Assembly: GCA_023052935.1 (NCBI GenBank)
Contig: CM041292.1
Coordinates: forward strand, 93,541,169-93,605,168
Origin: Piezodorus guildinii
Lineage: Eukaryota; Arthropoda; Insecta; Hemiptera; Pentatomidae
DNA: 64,000 nt
Direction: 5' to 3'
This document shows, piece by piece, positions 52,546 to 64,000 of the stretch. Each line of letters starts with the position of its first letter. The stretch's first letter is position 1. Position numbers and translations under genes: made by a program. The notes below the pieces were generated by a model. It searched no databases. It had not been told where the DNA came from and saw only the letters and a program-made list of their open reading frames with translations.

Positions 52546-53920
52546 TATGTTATTCCCATTGCCATCTATTGAACCTAACTAAGTAAATTCAGTTTCTCGA
52601 AGGTTAAAAATTCCCCATATCGACTAGAAAAGTATTATTGTATTTCTATTTTTTTCGATTATGTAAATCTGATGTACTAAAATATATTAAAAGAAGAAAT
52701 ATACGTAATAAAATTATTCCTTAATTAACAGGCTTATAAGGCCCTTTATACGACATGTGTGTTTATGAAACAATATCATATTCATAATTTTATCTCACTT
52801 TATTCTTAGAAGGTTGCATATTTTACTATCGAAGCCGTATAAAATAAAATTGAAAAGCATTTGATGGCATGCAGATTATTTAAACTTTATAAGCATATTC
52901 AATTTATTTATAATAAATTACATTAATGACTATTTCATGGTCATATCGTCCACTTAAGAAATAGTTTATTTTTATAGTAACATTTATTAAAATATTCTTA
53001 TTCTGTTGATATTTATTTTCTACAGGAGGATATAATTAATTTAGTATATTATTAAGTTGACACAAAAAGTGTCGAAAGGGATATCCATTTCAGTATTTCG
53101 TTACATTACATGATTTTTTTATGGTACTTAGTATATTTCAAAGCTTCTAAAAATCTAAGATCTATCGTACCTGAGACTCAGCTGGGTATTACAGTGTAAT
53201 GCAGACAAATATGATAGTAGATATTTATATTAGGTGCCTGGACGGGCAGGATGTGCGGTAGGTAGCCACTACTGTTTGCCATTCAAACTACCACGACCGG
53301 TTCCGATGCCGGCTGCTACCATTTGACCTCTAAAAAAAAATATTTTGTTATGCATGTAATGGTCGCTAGGGGAGCCCAAGCACATCTCGACAAGTAATAG
53401 AGACGCAAGAAGAAATATAATTCGATATTGGGTTTCCCTTACTAGATTCTGCATTATTAGTAACTATTGTGATATCTGACTGTGATACTGTGATATATCT
53501 ATAGTAATATTTTAAATAAATCTCTGTTTCATATACTAAACTGATACATTATACTTAAAAAGCTACAATAAATATCTAGTTAGAACATTAATATTATTAA
53601 TAAAAATAAACTTCAAGATACTTGTTTATAATGTGTATTAATATTTATATTATCGAAATAATATTTTTTTCATAATGTTAAGATTGATAGATGTCCGTTG
53701 AGCCAAGTTTAGGGGAAAAACACCCCATATCAATCAAGAATATATTAATACGATCGTAATAATTTTGATCCGAAAGTATTTTAATATTTTAATGGTATTA
53801 AAATAACTAAACTAACTTTAGGTTGTTCATAGAGAAAAAAATTGTTCTTTCAACAAATTTCAAGGCTATAAACATACACCACTTTAAAACAGTCTACCTT
53901 CTTAATGAATTATTAAAAAA
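52546..53920. other. A+T-rich sequence without recognisable genes
   Basis: No ORF with family resemblance, no tRNA-like head. A small hairpin 'gacacaaaaagtgtc' lies near 53060. Confidence 0.45.
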
Positions 53921-53921
53921 G

Positions 53922-54650
53922 CAACAAACAATATTTATCATATTCCAATTCTAAAAATACGTCTAATTAATTATTTAATTATCTTGAAATTTTATTTTAC
54001 AAAATAGTCTTTGAAATTCATATGACAATAATAGAAAGGGAAGAGAATGATCAGGTAGAGCGCTTGACCATGACTCCTCATTTTTATTTTGTCCTTTTGT
54101 TTTTGGTTTATTCAAAATGTCATATGCTCTAACTATGTATACTATGTGTTTGCAGATCAGCTCTTCAGCTTAGCCTACGCTGGCTATCAACACCTGCGAG
54201 GTTATGAGAGAATCGCTTGTAGGTCTTACTTGTCTCTCCACACGTGGGGGAACAATTATCTTTTTAAAAACTAACAAATATTTATATAATAGCTCATCTC
54301 TAAAAATACATGTTTATTAAATATAGTAATTTTACTATTTGAAATTTTATTTTGACTGCTTAAATGATAAGAATGGAAAGGGAGGAGCATAATTAGGTAG
54401 ACCGCTTGACAATGTTGGTTGTTGATCTTGTTGGTTTACTGAAAATTTATTATTTTCTGACTTTTCAAACATTATGTTTAGCTGGCTCTCTAACTCAATC
54501 TCAGCTGGCTATCAATATGAATGTGGTTAAGATGGGAAAGCTAGACAGAAAAAAAAAATAGAAGTTCATTTATTTATTATTACATATTTTTCTACTATTT
54601 CTTTTGCGTCTATTGGATGTAAATTAATATTACTCAACAAATATTTATAT
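53922..54650 (+). repeat. Diverged tandem duplication, ~350-bp unit, about two copies
   Basis: 'gaaattttattttac' ... 'agaaagggaagagaatgatc' ... 'gtagagcgcttgaccatg' ... 'cgctggctatcaacacctg' recurs as 'gaaattttattttgac' ... 'ggaaagggaggagcataatt' ... 'gtagaccgcttgacaatg' ... 'agctggctatcaatatga'. A third copy starts near 54635 and stops. No coding function recognised. Confidence 0.65.
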
Positions 54651-54849
54651 TATTTATACTCTGATACCCATCGTACTTCCATCATGTTCTTAATTTTCAT
54701 AAAAAGCTAAAGTGTGTCCGACTTAGTCTCTCTCCCCTCTCCTCTCACATGAAAGAGATGGCCAGGAACTGAACCTAATTCGGATAATTCGATTTGTTCA
54801 ACATTTATTTGAATTTGATTAAATAACAATGAAGAACTCTCCTTTAATT

Positions 54850-55215
54850 CTCCTCCCAGGACTTCCACGGCCCCGACAGACTCTCTACCTAGACCCGGCT
54901 AGAACGACCCAACGGATCGTGCCGCAGGGCGGTGAGCCTTGGCTTAGTATCCTAAATAGGAAGCTATAGGTAGGAACGGGACCCCATTTGAATGCGCACA
55001 CTCGGCTGTTGGATTAAAGGGTTGCTCCACCTGGGACGGCAGATGATAATCAGGCCCGTGCCATGCAGATGTCCCCTTTCAGCCCGTCCCGAAGAGGGAA
55101 ACCCTTGACTCTTCACAATGCTCGCGATTACCGCCACAGCTGAGCCTTGTCTTTGCGCCTATTGTAGCCATTGATGGGCGCGTTCGTGTCTGTCCTTTCT
55201 ATCATTCCCTGATGA
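54850..55215. other. Unidentified G+C-rich patch
   Basis: It stands out against A+T-rich flanks and looks like part of a repeat or old retroposon. No ORF or match recognised. Confidence 0.35.
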
Positions 55216-56080
55216 TGGCATAGGGAAATATTCGGTTACTTGTTCGTTCTTTATCCACTTAGTGAAAGGATGACGAATGAGGTGATGTACTCGCTTTTAA
55301 CCACTAAACACACTTTTGGTTTCAAGTTATCATAATTCATTTTTCTATCAGATGAATAGGTAATAATTTACTTTTGATTAATCAGTATTAATTTTGAGTT
55401 CTTCTTATTAAGTCAAATTAATATCACTGTGGATGAGGTGATGGTCATCAAATGGCATTTAGATAGATGCAGAATTTAGTACCTACTATTTATTCTGTAA
55501 ATATGAGAAAATTAGGTCTTATGAGCGAGATGAACATAACCCGAAAATGTTCATAGCAAAAGACAAAATAAAAAATTGACCATAGAATCATAGATATTTT
55601 CTTTTATGGCCTGAATACAAACCATCGAGAAGGACATTTTATAATTTATTTCAACTATTAACATATGTTGAAAACTTTGATAAATCTAAAAACAGTAAAG
55701 AGGTAAAGGTAAAGAGGTTGGAATAGATATCGTGGGAACATTATTAATTTTCGTTAACAAAACAAAGCCATAATTTTATATTTATTAAAAAATCATCTTC
55801 ATTAGTTATTTAAATCAGCTGTAAATATTAAGGATTAACTACTAAATGATGTTCTTTGAGTAGTTAATTAATAGCTTTGATTGCATTCTTGAGAAATAAA
55901 AAAATAAGCAGCTCTTAGTATTCCCAAAAAACGTTCAAACCCTAGTATTATTAAAATAGAAAATAATGAAAATATTTATTTTATAACTGAAAAGAAACAA
56001 AGGAAATCTTTCAGCCATCGTTTTAAAAGAAGTCGGTATCAAGTATTACTATAATATTATTATAGTAAATATTTATTTTA
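55216..56080. other. A+T-rich sequence without recognisable genes
   Basis: No feature recognised. Confidence 0.5.
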
Positions 56081-56228
56081 GGAGAAGTTGGTAGGGGATT
56101 GCAGTAATTAAAACACTACAGATAAGCCAACGAATATGTATGTTGTGCCGACGTTTCGGCCTATATTTTAGACGGCAATAAGTAAGTTTAGTTATTTGGA
56201 ACGTTTTTATTAACGCACCTTCTCCTTA
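56081..56228. mobile_element. Short foldback relative of the 2396-2673 element
   Basis: Outer ends 'taggagaagttgg' and (complement) 'taaggagaaggtgcg' match the ends of 2396-2673, and the interior keeps 'tgccgacgtttcggcctata'. One arm is shortened. Confidence 0.55.
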
Positions 56229-57469
56229 CATACTACGGTAAACAAATCTTCCATCGTTGTAAATCTTTATAGTATTCAGATACAGTATCTGAAAGTGTTT
56301 GGATGTCCAAATCCATTTGGAATAATTCATTTGTTACTTACAATGGTTTGTCATATAGGTTATTTCGTTGAATTTTTTAAATGTCGGTTTCGTGGCAGAT
56401 TCCCTTGTTAGCAGTATAAATGTTATAAAGTATCATATCAACCATTATATGTACATATACCCATGCAAAATGTCTGTTATTGGAATAGTAAATGTAGCAA
56501 TAGTACAATCGATGATAGTGTACAATATGTGTAGACAGCCATAGCACTGGCAGATTACAGGAGGAGAGGATAACCAAACAGAATTAAACGACGATCGTAG
56601 GAAGTTAGATGGCTGGGTAGAAGAACTGTTTTGACAGCGTTATACAGTGAAAACAGCTCCTACCGATACTGGCTCGATCCATATTATATCTTGTATTTCT
56701 AGTAAAATATTGGAAGGGGTGGGCGGCGGGGGTGGGGGCAAAGCAAACAGGGGGGTGTGTTTGTGCTCTTTCAAAATGGCTCTCTTTTTCTCAGCCCCAT
56801 TTCTATACCGCCCGGATTCCTCCTCCGGATCTGCTTCTGTTTCCAGCCTCTTGGGATCCTCTAATAAACGGATGAATGGAAAAACCAAATAGGGAGCCAA
56901 CCATTTTTTTTTTCTTTTTATTCTTTTTCCTTTTCGGTTGAAGCCTTAAGAAATATCCATCGACAGAAGTAGAGAGGAGAGAGGTCGGAATTAGCTGTTT
57001 CAGTTTGCTTTCTCCTCTTTGTGAAGCCCTCCTCAAGGGCCGTAATTAGGTGAAGTGAAGTTACGCTATGATGATAGCATTCGATTAGGTTGCTAATGGA
57101 ATTACTGCGGTCTGTCACAGTAGAGTGGCATTTTCCTCCAGCGATGGGACAAAAATATGAAATTCAGTGCCGGTTGTACTTAATTGCTACCAGGTACTCG
57201 CTTTACCTGCAACCTTTTTCATTAGCGTTTCGAAACTTTAACCCTTTGAACTAGCGTTTTATTGCAATCTGTTGAAGTTCTTGTCAAAATCATATCATTG
57301 TTTAATTACTAACAATTATTTTTCTTTTTTTTTTATATCATTAACGTCTAGTTGTTTTTTTTTCAGAAAATTTTGATGTTTGAAGCTGTTACATCAGATT
57401 AGACCCAAACGCTCAGAGTTGGGCTAGTTATAAAAGCTCCATTTAGAAAGAATATTTACGAAGTATTGA
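56229..57469. other. Mixed sequence with G-rich and purine-rich patches
   Basis: A G-rich run lies at 56714-56756. The short overlapping ORFs at 56640-57118 lack family resemblance. Otherwise nothing recognised. Confidence 0.4.
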
Positions 57470-58287
57470 ATGAATGAATAAATGCTTTATTTACATAATA
57501 TACAAAATAGTAATAATATATATATATATATATATTTTTTGAGATCAAAGCCCACAAGACAATGGCGTTAAGCCGTCTGTCGAGTTGCCCCTTTTTCTTT
57601 TTTCAGTTTTGATAATAATTTATATTTTTAGGAACGTTATGATTTATTTTTATTGATTGTAAAAATTTAATAATTAAAATTCTGTACCAAAAAAATCCTG
57701 TATTTAAATGATTTATTTAAATATGCTGCAAATTTAACCCAATCTAGCCCATTTAGTTTATCTATTAGCTCTTCTGGAGTTAGCTTATATTTTCCCAAGT
57801 ATTTCATCCTGAACTCATTTAAGACAGAACATACTGCCAAAAAGTGGTAGGTATCCTCTGGCACATTTAGGTTGCACATAGCACAGTTAGGTATCCAATC
57901 CCTCCTCCATGGCTGACAATTAAGTCCCATCAGTTCTCCTCTAGCTTTGAATATCAGAGATTTATTATAAAGACTAAGTTTGTTGTGGTGGATGTAGGAA
58001 ATAGCTATTTCAGGATCAAGTTTTGCATATAACATATGAAATTGGCTATTGCTGGCTGCGGATATCATTTCTGTTCGGATTTTTGTTTCCATTTTATTAA
58101 TGAGGTAGTCCGGATACATTTTTTTAATGGTTTCTTTATTAATTTCTATTTGTAGCTGGTCATCTATTTTAATTATTTGCATATACCATGATATATTTTT
58201 TTCTATAATAACTTGTGATAAGAAATTCGTTAATCTACTTGCAGGGTGGCTTTTTACGAAGTATTTTGGGCTAACAAAAGACCACAA
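57470..58287 (-). pseudogene. LINE ORF C-terminal fragment with zinc knuckle (206-codon open frame)
   Basis: The open frame 58287-57667 (minus) has no internal stop. It contains IFKARGELMGLNCQPWRRDW followed by CAMCNLNVPEDTYHFLAVC (CX2CX8HX5C), the C-terminal knuckle found in several LINE clades with a downstream RNase-H-less C-terminus. A 3' UTR runs to about 57470, where the minus strand ends 'aataaagcatttattcattcattca', an AATAAA and a short ATTC repeat tail. The reverse transcriptase is missing. Clade uncertain; a low-copy host gene is unlikely given the tail. Confidence 0.55.
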
Positions 58288-59636
58288 ATGAATCTGAACA
58301 ATGTCGGTACAAAACGCTTTTCAGGATACTGCAATTTTACGAAAAAATAATTATTTGGAGTCATGGAAAGCAAAGTCTTCCAGTTAATAGTTATTAACCG
58401 GAGAATAATTCAGACGGTTTAAACACAATACTGACCGCAAAATAGTAATCTCTAAGCCGTATCTAGTAAATTTATAAATACCACGACTTTATACATAGCA
58501 AGACAGAGGAATCACAATGAATAAATGCACAATAATTATTTAAGGGACAGTATACACTAGAATCCTGATGATTCGTACACTGTTAATTCCTTTATCCCGA
58601 TAATTCCTATGAGTGTTAAGTTCCCTTGTGAATCTTATTTCAGTTATTAAACTACAATGCAATAGGGTCCCTCCATTTACACCCTTTCGTAATAGTAACG
58701 TAATTTAGTAATAAAAAAAAAGTAAACGCTTTTAAGAGATGTCGAAGATCATGATTTAGATATAGGCTATTCTTTCTTTGAAATGAACTTTGTTTGCATT
58801 TATTTATATTTATACTCTTGTAGATTGCTCCCAATTCGTTGAATATGGTTAGTTTTTGACAATTACCCAGGGAGTCCACCAAGCAAAAACATTGATTGAT
58901 CATTAAAGCAATTTTCAAGCATTATGACATCATCAACATCAACGATTTTTGTTGTGCAATGAATGCAGGGTTACTGTAATGAAGAAAAAAAAAAAACATA
59001 ACGATTTTTTGTATTATATGAACATAAATAAAATATATGAAACATTTAATTAGATGTAGATTTTTTAAGGTGAAGGTCAAAGTCTATGAATAATTTGTTT
59101 TTTATCTATTTTTAGGAATGTAAAATTAATCTTATTATAGATTATTATTTGTATATTTACTTCATAAATTTTATTTTATTAAATATTTTGTATTGTTATG
59201 TAATTTTCATGGTATAGTTATGAGATTCATTATTTTTAATTAGGCGATATTTTGTACTAGAACTGAAAACTGAAAGAGTTCAAAACGACATGACTAAGAA
59301 CTAAAAATAGAAAAAAAGTATATATTTTTAAATATACTATTTTAAATATGCTATGTTTTATTGTAGGTTTGTGATATACCTTATATATTAAAACTATGAT
59401 TTTGTTATAAAATTTATATTTATATAATATAAAATAGAATAGAACAAAATAATGTTTAAAAAATGTCTGGCAATCATAGGAACTCCCAGTAGAAGTGAAA
59501 ACTTGAAACTCAAATATATACGTCTAATTTCTACATCCATTGGTACTCCATGTAAATAATTCTCTTCCTTTTCGCGTAGCTTTTTATTAATGGAAATACG
59601 CAGTACATACAAAGTAATTTAATAAATAATAGTTAC
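58288..59636. other. A+T-rich sequence without recognisable genes
   Basis: No feature recognised. Confidence 0.5.
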
Positions 59637-59680
59637 AATACCCTTATTTAGGTTATTGTCGACTGCTGAAATTCTTCTGG

Positions 59681-59790
59681 GTAGAAATAATCAGGAGTCA
59701 GTCGTGTAAAAAAAAATAATAATTTTGCCGAGTCAAACCGATGGCAAAATTAAAATATTTTTCACACGACTGACTCTCGATTATATCTAC
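59681..59790. repeat. 110-bp hairpin flanked by an 11-bp direct repeat
   Basis: A ~48-bp inverted repeat ('gtagaaataatcaggagtca' ... complement at 59790) surrounds a 13-nt loop. The direct repeat 'aatacccttat' lies outside at 59637-59647 and 59800-59810. It is probably a small MITE or hairpin insertion. Confidence 0.7.
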
Positions 59791-59810
59791 CTATGACATA
59801 ATACCCTTAT

Positions 59811-60585
59811 ATTGTTTTTATATATTGTAACAATTTACATAAATTTCAATCCTCGTCGATTTCTACAACATTTAAATTATTTCTACTTAACGATTTCATT
59901 ATATTCTAGAAAGGAAACAATGGGTCTGTGGTAACTAATGTATGAAACGAAAAAATTTTATTGAAATTTATGTAAATAGCGTGTAAGAACTGCATCGAGT
60001 GTCGTTTTCTAGAAAAACGATCATATATTATTTTTATAAATAAGATTATTTATTAAATTGTAATTTATCGTTTGATGGACTCTACAGAGTATAATGGTAT
60101 TCCCAAGAACTGCATGAAATATCTAGGGTAACAAGCTATAAGGAAGGAAGTCCTATAAGGACAACATTTCAATGGCTGAATGGCGTCAAGTGGGACTGGC
60201 TATAGAGCAACACAGTCCTCTTATTCTGGTTGACTTTGTAAGAACCAAGGAAAATAGATGTAAGGGGCAAGAGGCTTCTGGTGAAAAATTCCGAACTCAT
60301 TCAGCTTTAAGTCGTTTTTGAATAGTGGCTACTGGGTAAAAAGCAAAATTATTAATAATCGTTTACATACTAATGGGTATGAGAAACATTTAAGCCAACG
60401 GATACTTTTTACTTTACACGTTAAAGGTTGCCGATGTAATATTAATGAGAAGTGAATTTCATTTCTTTACAACAATTTCAAACTAGTACACAGTTGGATT
60501 TGGTAACATAGTAAATATAGAAACCATTTGATGGGTTTCTATTGAACTAATTATAAAAACAAAAAGTCTGTACCTCTATAAGGCA
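59811..60585. other. A+T-rich sequence without recognisable genes
   Basis: No feature recognised. Confidence 0.5.
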
Positions 60586-60856
60586 TGGAGGGTCTTGGGC
60601 TCAGTACGTATAGAAATTCGTACTGTTTCTACGTGCAATGAAGTAATTAAGCCTTGATTACGTTCAGCCGCCAGGTTTTTCCCCCAATTTTTGGTACCTA
60701 CTTTAAAGGAGCTGGGTCTGCCCCAGGAGGGTTTCTATACCTTAGGGTCGTCCCTCGGCTGAAGTAACAGAATAAACAATATTCTGTCATAGGCGGGATT
60801 CGAAACCAGGATCCGGAGAACAGTAGACTAGTGCTCTATCCACTAGACCACGCCGC
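60586..60856 (-). repeat. tRNA-derived SINE, family A (best copy)
   Basis: On the minus strand the head reads 'gcggcgtggtctagtggata' (A box) and later 'ggtttcgaatcccgcc' (B box), spaced as in a tRNA gene. The body includes the complement of 'gggtctgccccaggagggt'. It would be transcribed by RNA polymerase III and encodes nothing. It is the reference for 1-258, 27176-27317 + 33934-33999, and 51695-51765. Confidence 0.9.
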
Positions 60857-61489
60857 ATAGTGGGGCAAGTGCGGAAAAAATTTGATTTTTCGAAATTTTT
60901 TATTTTGATCTTCTGGCTCGTGTTTCGGTTGTACATTAGCCACTGCATCTAGATACAGCACAAATTTTATCCAGACTAATGTTTAGCCCCATTTATTGAG
61001 GCTCAAAGTCAAGATAGTGGAAGTTTTGCTTAAATTACAACTAACTTTCAGAGTTTGCTATATAACTGGGAAAAATAGGGAAATAATTCTAATGTTTTAT
61101 TCCTGTTTAAATATCCCACACATAAGACGAATTGGTCAAAAAAAATGTTTTTGATCACGTAACCAGACCAAAGTTAGGAACTACCGTAAACATTTTGAAA
61201 AGTTAGTGCAACAAAAAAAGCTCCACCTTCCTCCGGGATGGGGAAGGTATTTTCTCAAAATAGATGTGTTAGAATAAAGATTAAAACAAAAATCATCTGC
61301 ATTTTAAATCACATTAAATAACTCCCCAATAACTTATACGATTTCTTGTATAGGATAATATTTTTTCCTAAAATCTTTAGCTTTCTAACGTTGATATTAT
61401 ACGTGTATATTATTGTTTTTATGTTCAAAAATACATAAATGCATTTCAAAATTTCTTTTCTCTTTTATAATTTAGTTTTAGAAATTACA
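60857..61489. other. A+T-rich sequence without recognisable genes
   Basis: No feature recognised. Confidence 0.5.
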
Positions 61490-62055
61490 TATTTACCCGT
61501 TTTTTATCAACACAAACAAGATGATATTGTTAATTTTTTTCAACTCTATAAAATTAAAGGTACTTTAGATAAAGAAAATTTAAAATATCGGTATTTCTGC
61601 CCCGTCAGACTATTTTAAACAGAATGAAATCTATATGATATCAAAGCCCATTAAATTTCACTCAATGCCCAATGAATCGATTTAGCGATTTTAATAAATA
61701 TCGTTAAAGTCGTTTTTACGAAAAACGTAAAAAAGGTGCAAAATACAAGGTATAAAGTGGGTCTTTGGGCTCACCAATTTTTAAGAAAATATTGCAGTAA
61801 CATCTTAGACGAATATTTTTCTTAAATACCAAATTTTATTTATATTTTATTTTATTCAATAGTTTCGTTCTTTATGTTGACGTGCTAGACGTACCACACA
61901 GGAGCAGACATACACACAGATCATTTTGCGCGACTAGGCTCTTTGAACTGGAAGAGTAGAAAGCGCTTGTTTCTGTTGAAAGAGTAAAATTCGAAAATGT
62001 TTCGATCACAATACCTTTCCTTGCTATATACTTCATAGAGTATTTTTACTTTCAG
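61490..62055 (+). repeat. Interspersed repeat family H, copy 5
   Basis: Shared blocks: 'caaacaagatgatattg', 'cagaatgaaatctatatgat', 'aaagcccattaaatttcac', 'tttctgttgaaagag', 'attcgaaaatgtttcgatca' and an end rich in 'tactttc'. The longest copy in the window. No ORF. Confidence 0.6.
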
Positions 62056-62455
62056 GGGAGGCGGGTTTGCGTGCGTTGCTTTAAACGCGCATTGCCTAGC
62101 TACCACAGATGACCATTAACTTGAAACAAAAGAATTACAAGTTCGCGTCTCGGAACCGCGGGAATTTTTATCTCCGGATTTATCCCTCGCCCTCACTCCC
62201 TGGCCCGAGAAACCTTTGTATAGCCTTCAAATACGAGGTAGGAGTGATCAAAAAATAAAATTAGAAATATTTTTACATCATATAGGCATCTGAAAGGAAA
62301 TATCACTGTTTTTACAAAAAATAAGTTTCCTTAAATAAATTATTTATATTTAAATGAACAATAATGTATATTAATTGAGAAGCGAAAGCCATTATACGGT
62401 CGCCGAGACTGAATCAGTGCAGACATGAGATCAAAGGGCCTTTGTAAAATGTTTC
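62056..62455. other. Unassigned sequence
   Basis: No feature recognised; a short G+C-richer segment lies near 62130-62240. Confidence 0.4.
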
Positions 62456-62720
62456 CTTAATAATTCCATCGGTGTCCCCCAAGGCTGGGTAATAAGCCCA
62501 ATGCTCTTGGGGGTCTCAATTATGTGCATAAGTAACACAGTCCGGGCCTCCCCTCCTTTTATTATATCTATCAATGTTTCCAGTCGCCAGTTTTACGATG
62601 TTCGTTTGGCCCCCGATGGCGCCCCCTTCGTTGATACTCAGCTTGATAAGTCTCTACGAATGACCAACCCGTGCATTTAGAATATTTCCAACATAGAGGA
62701 TATCATTTAACCCAGGGGCT
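62456..62720 (+). pseudogene. LINE reverse transcriptase fragment
   Basis: One frame reads IGVPQGWVISPMLLGVSI, the reverse transcriptase motif before the catalytic YxDD, then degenerates through PPFIISINVSSRQFYDVR and DTQLDKSLRM to a stop. A segment from 62705 resembles 63208-63290, suggesting two fragments from the same family. Confidence 0.55.
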
Positions 62721-63207
62721 AAAGCTCCCTCAAAACAGCCTTTTTAGTTAGAAAAAGATATACCAAACTTTGAAAAATACATTTGTAAAAGCAGCAACAA
62801 ACTAGATTATAATCATATCATAAAACGGCTAGAGAGTTTTACAGAATTTTACTTTACATTTTCTATTTTTATTTATAGAAAAGTAAAAATTAATCTCGCT
62901 GTTAGACCTTACACATGTTTTATTTTTCCTCGAATAGTCTAACACAACTACGCATAGGCTCCAGCCTCCTAATAATCATTCAAGCTACATCTTCCGTAAT
63001 ATGATTCAAATCTTTAGTGACAAACAGAATTTAAAAAATAAATACTCAGAACTGTGTGGACTAATTTAATGGAGTATGGATAGTTGAACAACTGCAATGT
63101 TCAAGATTTTAAGTTCTCAAGACATCAAAAACTAAACAACATTGATCAAGTTGTAGTCTTGGCGAATGATCAACTCGTACACTTTCGAATACTTCACTGC
63201 GTATTAT
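62721..63207. other. A+T-rich sequence between LINE fragments
   Basis: No feature recognised. Confidence 0.4.
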
Positions 63208-63660
63208 TAAACCCCGAGATTAAAGTTCCTAAAAACATCCTATTTATATAGAAAAATATATAGAGAACTATGGAAAATACAAATAGAAGAGAATCTACTA
63301 AACTAAATTACAAATCACACCAAACAACGAAGAGACCTTGCTGCGAAATTTACTTTAATTATCAATTTTCATTTCTGGGCAAATATAAATTAATTCAGCT
63401 AGATTGCGTGAAATGTAACACTTCCATAGTTTCCCACTTATTTATTACATTCCGCAAAAATCAGCAATCAGCAATCCTGGGTATTACCATTGAACAAACC
63501 CTTTCCTGGAAACCCCATATTGCCCAAATCTCTTGAAGATCAATAAGTACCCTAAATATTTTCCGTCATCATTCTTCCACTACCCACCCGATAAGGTCCT
63601 TGTTTCCTCACTTATTTTCCTCCACTTTGACTACTGCTGCTTTGTATATCGACAGTGCTT
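63208..63660 (+). pseudogene. LINE reverse transcriptase thumb fragment
   Basis: An open frame at 63270-63536 contains AILGITIEQTLSWKPHIAQI, matching the LG-x-x-x-D-x-x-L-x-W-x-x-HI segment of LINE thumbs. After a stop the frame continues SISTLNIFRHHSSTTHPIR. No catalytic motif. Its clade differs from the Jockey copies. Confidence 0.6.
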
Positions 63661-63717
63661 GAGGACAGGCAAAAGCGAATTATGAACATTTTTTTTAAGA
63701 TTTGTTCTGAGACGGTG

Positions 63718-63890
63718 GCCTCGATATGAGACGGTGACCTCGAGATCTGCTTACCAAATAAACACTGAAGTGCTACCACTGGGTAGATTCTTCTCAAGAC
63801 TTTTTCAAGCCAATGTTCTGTAAATAGCTCATTTACTATATTTACTATGTACAGTTTAAATATCAATAAAAGAATTTTTAAAAAAAAATT
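63718..63890 (+). repeat. Jockey-type LINE 3' tail
   Basis: 'gaagtgctaccactgggtag' and 'tttaaatatcaataaaag' with an A-rich end match the complement of 14290-14430. Non-coding. Confidence 0.65.
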
Positions 63891-64000
63891 TCATGTGAAT
63901 CATAATCGGGACGGAAAATTAAGCTATAAATCCTAATGCGGAGATAATATTTCCTAGGATCATACCTTTACCAAACCACCACCCAGCTCCCTCCTTATAT

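Noticed and set aside
56640..57118. Cluster of short overlapping ORFs as a small gene
   Set aside because: Low-complexity peptides on both strands, no family resemblance and no splice evidence.
60797..60856. Functional tRNA gene on the minus strand
   Set aside because: The A and B boxes are good, but the segment continues into a repeated SINE body and the cloverleaf is incomplete.

Overview
The window is eukaryotic, A+T-rich and intergenic in character, and almost everything recognisable in it is transposable-element DNA. I found no convincing host gene. The element mix (I-, Jockey-, RTE- and L2/Daphne-like LINEs, tRNA-derived SINEs, a Ty3/Gypsy LTR element with a Lys-tRNA primer site, piggyBac, hAT, Helitron and foldback elements) fits an insect. 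One five-copy repeat (the family near 1020, 7380, 15985, 42360 and 61490) resembles repeats I associate from memory with planthopper-like hemipterans. Treat the order-level guess as weak.

Layout. 1-8.2 kb: SINE and LINE fragments, a 278-bp foldback, a 4-bp-TSD MITE carrying a LINE tail, and a 5'-truncated Jockey copy with target duplications. 8.26-11.69 kb: a 3.4-kb inverted-repeat structure whose arms are built from a 21-bp minisatellite, a unique segment and an array of ~111-bp repeats; next to it (11.84-12.40 kb) is a relic of a widespread arthropod ORF with the motif DEHGERFHQD. 12.4-17.3 kb: SINEs, LINE tails and A+T-rich sequence. 17.35-23.06 kb: the best-preserved LINE, an I-clade element with a truncated ORF1, an intact 1222-aa ORF2 (endonuclease, reverse transcriptase, RNase H), and a 119-aa hydrophobic ORF that fills the ORF1-ORF2 spacer and overlaps the ORF2 start as ATGA.

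24-27 kb: a second I-clade fragment and a Jockey copy interrupted by another Jockey copy in the opposite orientation. 27.35-33.83 kb: a complete Ty3/Gypsy element on the minus strand with matching 370-bp LTRs, an ATAC target duplication, primer-binding site, polypurine tract, Gag, Pol and a GGGAAAT -1 frameshift heptamer. It sits inside an older SINE, whose two halves remain on either side. 34.5-37.8 kb: LINE fragments, including a Jockey copy with an intact reverse transcriptase ORF.

38-42 kb: foldback element, a piggyBac relic containing a SINE and a MITE, a Helitron with both termini, and a second large foldback. 42.4-50.6 kb: repeat copies, an element with ~260-bp inverted termini that hosts two LINE insertions, a hAT MITE, an I-clade fragment with target duplications, and another foldback. 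50.6-64 kb: sparse LINE, SINE and hairpin fragments in A+T-rich DNA.

How the parts relate: the autonomous LINEs encode the nicking and reverse-transcription machinery that plausibly mobilised the truncated copies, and perhaps the SINEs. Gypsy Gag/Pol is self-contained. The DNA elements here lack intact transposases and would depend on copies elsewhere. Nesting gives relative ages: SINE before Gypsy; piggyBac before its SINE and MITE; the 44.5-45.9 kb element before its LINE insertions. All homology calls are from reading translated sequence by eye, without database searches.
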